From contig JAVBMY010000004.1 in assembly GCA_031551865.1 (NCBI GenBank), forward strand, positions 62,001 to 126,000: a stretch of 64,000 nt of DNA. The letters run 5' to 3'. The stretch comes from Rikenella sp031551865. Lineage in GTDB: Bacteria > Bacteroidota > Bacteroidia > Bacteroidales > Rikenellaceae. Below the pieces are notes generated by a model, which saw nothing but the letters and a program-made list of their open reading frames with translations, was not told the DNA's origin and did no database searches. Numbering within the stretch: the first letter of the stretch is position 1; each line of letters starts with the position of its first letter. Positions 59,178 to 64,000 of the stretch are shown piece by piece. A program made the translations under genes and the position numbers.

Positions 59178-60470
59178 ATGCTACAACAACTGGGCACCAA
59201 AATAAACCGCATTCTCAAGGCCGATATGGTAAAAGTGTTTTCGCTCACTTCCATATCGACCTTGGTGCGTATGCTCACCGGGTTCGTCAGCATCAAAGTG
59301 GTGGCCCTGCTGGTGGGCCCAGAGGGCATTGCCGTTATGGGGCAGCTCTCCAATTTCACCACCATCGCCCTGGCGGCGGCGACTCTCGGTATCAACAACG
59401 GCATCACTAAATACGTGGCTGAATACAAAGACGACAAGCCCGTACTGTCGCTCTTCATATCCACCGCCTACAAGATTACCCTCTGGGGCAGCCTGGCCTG
59501 CGGGGCAGTCATGATCGCGCTCTGCAGACCGCTGTCGGAATGGATACTGCACGACGGGCAATGGTGGTACGTATTCGTCATTTTCGGCCTGACGATCATT
59601 TTCTATACCATGAACGGCCTGCTGATGTCGATCGTGAACGGCACCAAGGACTTCAGGAAGTTCGTATGGGTCAATATCATAGGGAGTATTGTAGGCCTGG
59701 TGTTCACCCTTGTCTTTGTGTACACGATGCAACTCGACGGGGCGTTGATCAGCATCGTGACCTACCAGAGCGTGATTTTCTTCGTTACCCTGTGGATGGT
59801 ACGCCATGAATTCTGGTTCCGGAGCAGCTTCTTCCGTGCGAAACCCGACCGGGAAACGCTACGGAAATACTTGCACTATACCGTGATGACCCTCGTGAGC
59901 GTCGCCTTGCTTCCCGTATCCCAGATGATCCTGCGCGGTTACGTGATGACTAACATTTCGGAAACCGAGGCCGGCTGGTGGGAAGCCATGAACCGCCTTT
60001 CGAACGTATACCTGACGGTCATCCTGTCGTCGTTCAGCATATACTACCTGCCACGCCTGTCGGAGCTCAAGTCGGCATCCGAGCTGAGGCACGAGATCAC
60101 CAATGCCTATAAATTCCTCGTACCGGCCATGCTGGTCGGATTTACTGCAATCTACTTCCTGCGCGATTTCCTGATCTGGCTATTATTTTCGCCCGAGTTC
60201 ATCCCCGTACGCGACCTGTTCGCCTGGCAACTGGCGGGCGACTTTTTCAAGATAGCCAGCTGGCTGCTTGCTTTCCTGATGGTCGCCAAATCACGTACGG
60301 CAGCCTTTGTGTCCACCGAGATCATATTCAGTTTATCGTTCCTGGGGCTTGCCTTCTTCATGCTCAACAAGAATGGAATTGTGGGACTTACGCAGGCCTA
60401 CATGCTGAATTACATAGCCTATACGATCACCATGGCCGTGCTCTTCCGGAAGGTATTGACGGCCAAATAA
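59178..60470 (+). CDS. O-antigen/polysaccharide flippase (Wzx-like)
   Basis: 430 residues, about twelve membrane helices (e.g. VRMLTGFVSIKVVALLVGPE, KITLWGSLACGAVMIALCRP, SIVGLVFTLVFVYTMQLDG). MATE/Wzx-type fold typical of polysaccharide export; flips undecaprenyl-linked repeat units. Followed by four glycosyltransferases, which fits a Wzy-dependent pathway. No polymerase is recognised within the window. Confidence 0.9.
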   Translation: MLQQLGTKINRILKADMVKVFSLTSISTLVRMLTGFVSIKVVALLVGPEGIAVMGQLSNFTTIALAAATLGINNGITKYVAEYKDDKPVLSLFISTAYKITLWGSLACGAVMIALCRPLSEWILHDGQWWYVFVIFGLTIIFYTMNGLLMSIVNGTKDFRKFVWVNIIGSIVGLVFTLVFVYTMQLDGALISIVTYQSVIFFVTLWMVRHEFWFRSSFFRAKPDRETLRKYLHYTVMTLVSVALLPVSQMILRGYVMTNISETEAGWWEAMNRLSNVYLTVILSSFSIYYLPRLSELKSASELRHEITNAYKFLVPAMLVGFTAIYFLRDFLIWLLFSPEFIPVRDLFAWQLAGDFFKIASWLLAFLMVAKSRTAAFVSTEIIFSLSFLGLAFFMLNKNGIVGLTQAYMLNYIAYTITMAVLFRKVLTAK

Positions 60471-60480
60471 ATACACAGCC

Positions 60481-61380
60481 ATGGACAAACGCCCGTTGGT
60501 CACCGTAGCGGCGATCACCTATAATTCGGCACCATTCGTCGAGGAGTTGCTCGACAGCATAACTGCGCAAACGTACGACCGGATCGAACTGATCATATCG
60601 GACGACGGCTCGCACGACGACACCGTCGAAGTCTGCCGCCGATGGCTCGGGAACCACGCCGCGCGCTTCGAACGCAGCGAGATCATCACCACGGAACGCA
60701 ACACCGGCATTTCGCCAAACAACAACCGGGCCCTGCGGGCGGCCACCGGCGAATGGTTCAAAGGCATCGCCGGCGATGATTTATTACTGCCTGAATGCAT
60801 CGCCACCTATGTAGCCTATGCGGCTACGCATCCCGAAGCCCATTTTCTGTTCTCGGGCGTCGAGCCCTTCGGAGATATTAGTATCGAAACCCATTCGGCC
60901 GCTTTCTGGGACCGCAAACTCGCCATATTCCGCGGACTGCCCACAGCCCGGGCACAATACCAATACCTGCTCCGCAATGAAAATTTCGCCCCGGCCGCTT
61001 CGGCATTCATGAAAACGGAAACATTGCGCAAACTCGGCGGATTCGACGAGCAAATCAGGATGCTCGAAGATTACCCGCTGTGGATCCGGGCGACCCGGCA
61101 AGGCTACAAACTCAGCCTGCTCCCCGGGACACTTGTAAAATACCGTGCACACGGCGGCAGCATCCAGTGTCCCAATCCCAAGTTCGAACTCTCCGGCAGG
61201 CTATTCGCCCATAAATACACATACCGTACCCCCTTCTTCGCCGCCCTTGCCGCAGGAATAGACCCCCTGAACCCCGGCAACCCGCGAAATAAAAGAGCGT
61301 TAACGACACTAAACGTATTATCGCTCCCGATGCGGGCCTCCGCTTTCTTAAGGCGCAAACTCCGGATCAAAACGCAATAA
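60481..61380 (+). CDS. family 2 glycosyltransferase
   Basis: 299 residues. LVTVAAITYNSAPFVEELLD, IELIISDDGSHDDTVEVCRR (the DDGS nucleotide-sugar site) and ATGEWFKGIAGDDLLLPECI (the DxD-like GDD) are GT-A family 2 signs. C-terminal region helical, no membrane anchor. Adds one sugar of the repeat unit. Confidence 0.92.
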   Translation: MDKRPLVTVAAITYNSAPFVEELLDSITAQTYDRIELIISDDGSHDDTVEVCRRWLGNHAARFERSEIITTERNTGISPNNNRALRAATGEWFKGIAGDDLLLPECIATYVAYAATHPEAHFLFSGVEPFGDISIETHSAAFWDRKLAIFRGLPTARAQYQYLLRNENFAPAASAFMKTETLRKLGGFDEQIRMLEDYPLWIRATRQGYKLSLLPGTLVKYRAHGGSIQCPNPKFELSGRLFAHKYTYRTPFFAALAAGIDPLNPGNPRNKRALTTLNVLSLPMRASAFLRRKLRIKTQ

Positions 61381-61393
61381 CCAGCTCCAGCCC

Positions 61394-62323
61394 ATGGATG
61401 TATCTGTCATCATAGTCAATTACAAAACGGCCCCGCTGATCGTCGATGCCATCCGTAGCGTCTTCGAAAAAACCGAAGGCCTCGACTACGAAGTCATCGT
61501 GGTGGACAACGCCTCGGGCGACAATTCCCGGCAACTGTTGGAAACCGAGTTCGGCAAGCGGGTCGCCTACCTGCCGTTGCCCGAGAACGTAGGGTTCGGG
61601 CGGGCCAACAACGCCGGTTTCGCCATCGCCCGCGGACGCAACCTGTTGTGCCTGAACCCGGATACCATACTCATGAACAATGCCGTGAAAATATTGTCGG
61701 ATTACCTGGACAGTCATCCACAGGCCGGTGTGGCGGGAGCCAATCTCTATTCACAGGCATTAAAACCTGCTTACTCCTATCATCTTTTCCCGGTGACAGT
61801 ATGGACCGGAGAGCTGAACACGATGACATTCGGCCTTTTTACAAAGCCGATCCGCAGCTACAGCTTCAATCATTCGGGACATCCCAAAGAGATCAGAGGA
61901 AGTATCTCGGGAGCTTCAATGATGATCCCCCGCAAAATCGTCGAACAATACGGCGGATTCGATCCCGACTTCTTTATGTATTGCGAGGACACGGAGTTTT
62001 GCACGCGGATACGCCGCAAAGGATACCGCCTGGTCTCGGTTCCCGGCGCGCGGATCATGCATCTTGAGGGCGAAAGCACAAAAGACGCAAAAGAGCATCA
62101 AGTGCGCTTCTCGGCCCGGGGACGGCGTCTGTTTTACCGCAAAGCCTACGGAAACGGCTACCTGCAGATGGCCGATATAGCATGGTTAGCGGGCATGCAC
62201 TTCCGCAGCCTTGTCTTCGCACTGACCGGCAAACGCACAAGGCTCAACAATAACAGACGCGCCATAAAAATATTCCGCGAGGTTAAAGCCCAAGATACTC
62301 CGACTAATGTACAACAACCATAA
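61394..62323 (+). CDS. family 2 glycosyltransferase, rhamnosyltransferase-like
   Basis: 309 residues. MDVSVIIVNYKTAPLIVDAI, YEVIVVDNASGDNSRQLLET, NVGFGRANNAGFAIARGRNL and LLCLNPDTILMNNAVKILSD are the pattern of GfT/RfbF-type GT2 enzymes. The acceptor-side ISGASMMIPRKIVEQYGGFD and MYCEDTEFCTRIRRKGYRLV follow. Next gene begins within 5 nt. Confidence 0.93.
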   Translation: MDVSVIIVNYKTAPLIVDAIRSVFEKTEGLDYEVIVVDNASGDNSRQLLETEFGKRVAYLPLPENVGFGRANNAGFAIARGRNLLCLNPDTILMNNAVKILSDYLDSHPQAGVAGANLYSQALKPAYSYHLFPVTVWTGELNTMTFGLFTKPIRSYSFNHSGHPKEIRGSISGASMMIPRKIVEQYGGFDPDFFMYCEDTEFCTRIRRKGYRLVSVPGARIMHLEGESTKDAKEHQVRFSARGRRLFYRKAYGNGYLQMADIAWLAGMHFRSLVFALTGKRTRLNNNRRAIKIFREVKAQDTPTNVQQP

Positions 62324-62327
62324 CCTT

Positions 62328-63308
62328 ATGACGCAGAAGGCTGGCGGAGCCGGAGCTCCGGTCGTTTCGGTAATCGTTCTCACGTACAATCAACAAGAGA
62401 CCATATCGAGAACGCTGGACGCTATCCTCGCACAACAAACTACATACGATTTCGAGATCATCATAGGAGAGGATGCTTCTCCGGACGATGACACGCGGGC
62501 CGTTTGCCAGGCCTATGCCGCCGCCCATCCCGGAATAGTCCGCCTTTTGCCCCCGGCGCCAAACAAAGGGTTGATGCAAAATTACGCTGACTGCCTCGGC
62601 GAATGCCGGGGCCGCTATATCGCAGGGTGTGCCGGCGACGACTGGTGGCATAACCCGCACAAATTGCAGATGCAGGCGGAATACCTCGATCAGCACCGGG
62701 AATGCGTACTGGTCTACACCGACTACGACATCTACAAACCGAAACGCAACCTTACGGTACACAACGCGTTGGGCCATGATTCCCGAGATACTTCCGGAAA
62801 TATGACGGACAAACTGCTACGGGGCTTTTTCCTGCCGCCGATGACCGCCATGTACCGCCGCGAGGCCTTGGAAAAAATCGACTTCGGCCAGTACATTGCC
62901 GGGGATTATATGGCCGAAGACTTGCCTATGTATCTCGATTTCTCACTGATGGGCGTCTTCGGATACATTGATGCCTCTACCGCGACATATACGGCATCCG
63001 GGGGATCGGCCAGCCATTTCGACGATGCCCGGAAAATGGAGTATTTCAATGAGAACATGCTCCGTATTCGCCGGGAGTTCATACAGCGTAAACCTTCGGC
63101 CACATCCGTTACGGATAAGCAACTGACAGAAGAATTCAACCACCGCATGCTTTGGTCGGCATTCGTGCTGTGCGACAGGAAGCTGGCCCTTAAATACGAT
63201 TCGCTGATCACAGCACGAACGGCAAGGGAGAGAGCGGTTGCCATTACCTGCAAAATACCTATCTTGTTCCGGACATATTTGCTGCTAAGAAAAATAATAC
63301 GCCGATGA
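62328..63308 (+). CDS. family 2 glycosyltransferase
   Basis: 326 residues from the ATG at 62328, 4 nt after the previous stop; an in-frame ATG at 62307 would overlap by 17 nt. PVVSVIVLTYNQQETISRTL, FEIIIGEDASPDDDTRAVCQ and RYIAGCAGDDWWHNPHKLQM are GT-A family 2 motifs. Likely adds another sugar of the repeat unit. ATGA overlap with the next gene. Confidence 0.91.
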   Translation: MTQKAGGAGAPVVSVIVLTYNQQETISRTLDAILAQQTTYDFEIIIGEDASPDDDTRAVCQAYAAAHPGIVRLLPPAPNKGLMQNYADCLGECRGRYIAGCAGDDWWHNPHKLQMQAEYLDQHRECVLVYTDYDIYKPKRNLTVHNALGHDSRDTSGNMTDKLLRGFFLPPMTAMYRREALEKIDFGQYIAGDYMAEDLPMYLDFSLMGVFGYIDASTATYTASGGSASHFDDARKMEYFNENMLRIRREFIQRKPSATSVTDKQLTEEFNHRMLWSAFVLCDRKLALKYDSLITARTARERAVAITCKIPILFRTYLLLRKIIRR

Positions 63309-64000
63309 TCCCCCGTACAATACATTACATCTGGTTCGGCGGAGCCCCGATCCCCGAACGATACCGGAAATTCATAGACCACTGGCGCACACTGATGCCG
63401 GACTGGGAGGTGATCTGCTGGGACGAAACCAACTTCGACCCCAGGCAATGCGACTATTGTCGCGAAGCCTACGAAGCCGGGCGCTGGGCTTTCGTGTCGG
63501 ACTACGCGCGCCTGAAAGTCCTGTACGACCATGGCGGTATCTACCTCGACACCGACGAAGAACTGATCAAGCCCCTCGACCGGTTTGCCGGACACAAAGC
63601 AATCTTCGGTATGGAGCCGGGTAACCGGATGCAGGCCGGACTATTGGGCTGCGAACCCGGAAGCCCCGTCATGCGCGCCATGCTCGACCACTACGAGGGC
63701 ATACATTACCTGCAGCCCGACGGTACACAGGACAACACCGTCATCGGCACGCACATTGCCGGAGTGTTGCAGCAATTATACCCTTCGTTCCGCTACGACA
63801 GCCACATCACCCAGGAGCTGGAGAGCGGGGTAGTGGTCTATCCCGACGAATACTTCTGCCCCGACCTGCTGGGCCTGAAAATAGGGGAGAACAATTACGC
63901 CGTACACCGGCCCATGGGGTCGTGGCTCAGCACCGGAGGCCGCCTGCGCAAGAACTTGTACATCCTGGTCACCAGGATCAGGCCCCTGGCCTGGCTCTAT
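63305..64000 (+). CDS. GT32-type (Gly_transf_sug) glycosyltransferase, 3' partial
   Basis: 232 codons to the window edge, no stop. MIPRTIHYIWFGGAPIPERY at the N-terminus, RWAFVSDYARLKVLYDHGGI and YLDTDEELIKPLDRFAGHKA (the DxD metal site DTD) are the hallmarks of the OCH1/capsular mannosyl- or galactosyltransferase-like family GT32. The polysaccharide operon therefore continues beyond the window. Confidence 0.92.
   Translation, partial: MIPRTIHYIWFGGAPIPERYRKFIDHWRTLMPDWEVICWDETNFDPRQCDYCREAYEAGRWAFVSDYARLKVLYDHGGIYLDTDEELIKPLDRFAGHKAIFGMEPGNRMQAGLLGCEPGSPVMRAMLDHYEGIHYLQPDGTQDNTVIGTHIAGVLQQLYPSFRYDSHITQELESGVVVYPDEYFCPDLLGLKIGENNYAVHRPMGSWLSTGGRLRKNLYILVTRIRPLAWLY

Overview
The window reads as a chromosome segment of an anaerobic, gut-type member of the Bacteroidales. 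The base composition is fairly GC-rich, which suggests Rikenellaceae or Alistipes-like; that placement is inference. The evidence is Bacteroidota-style promoters (TTTG-N19/20-TAnnTTTG), families that are mostly restricted to Bacteroidota (DUF4254, DUF4919, DUF4932), starts without Shine-Dalgarno sites, and an anaerobic gene set with a group-B-like [FeFe] hydrogenase, an FprA flavodiiron protein and a PPi-type phosphofructokinase.

Layout. 1-1373 is the end of an acyl-CoA dehydrogenase. 1534-5113 (minus) is a kdsA / conserved unknown / BamA-like outer-membrane barrel operon. 5295-6581 (minus) is rarA. 6655-10926 (plus) holds a HAMP-type membrane protein, trkH, a secreted protein with SPOR-like repeats and a zinc-ribbon protein. 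11153-12722 is a pair of paralogous exported proteins, followed by tRNA-Ser(GCU). 13093-15519 holds two tandem alkylguanine-DNA methyltransferase genes (the second fused to an AraC domain) and a divergent dapB. 15606-16100 (minus) is a DUF1097 membrane protein. 16331-20237 holds a large di-heme HzsA-related protein and lpdA. 20399-24954 (minus) is ligA / AT-rich unknown / dapA / DUF4919. 25190-26286 has CDGSH iron-sulfur proteins, and 26587-28104 (minus) is a DUF4932 putative metallopeptidase. 28402-34339 contains the [FeFe] hydrogenase, FprA, a thioesterase, aldolase and phosphofructokinase. 34475-37603 (minus) has tag, DUF2461, a GT9 transferase and DUF4254. 37733-42366 has a glucosaminidase/LysM protein, OsmC, engB, prs and an RluA enzyme. 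42297-45052 (minus) is cdd, mnmD and rlmD. 45178-50819 has an MBL hydrolase, trmD, a secreted alpha/beta hydrolase, lpxB, an FAH-family enzyme and Maf.

From 50871 to the right edge runs one tightly packed surface-polysaccharide operon. It contains two FdtA-like cupins, a membrane acyltransferase, a GNAT, an acyl carrier protein, an SDR, an AMP-ligase, LuxE-like and LuxC-like proteins, a DegT aminotransferase, a Wzx flippase and four glycosyltransferases. The activate/carry/reduce acyl module inside a 3-amino-3,6-dideoxyhexose-type cluster is the best candidate here for an undescribed system, probably making an unusual N-acyl or amine decoration.

Intergenic DNA carries many copies of a palindromic repeat with GTCATCC/GGATGAC ends. 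One copy (a perfect 32-bp inverted repeat) sits inside another. A second repeat family of about 80 bp also occurs. Three genes have a -7 promoter box only 4-5 nt before the start codon, which implies leaderless mRNAs. No rRNA, CRISPR array, transposase or phage gene was seen.
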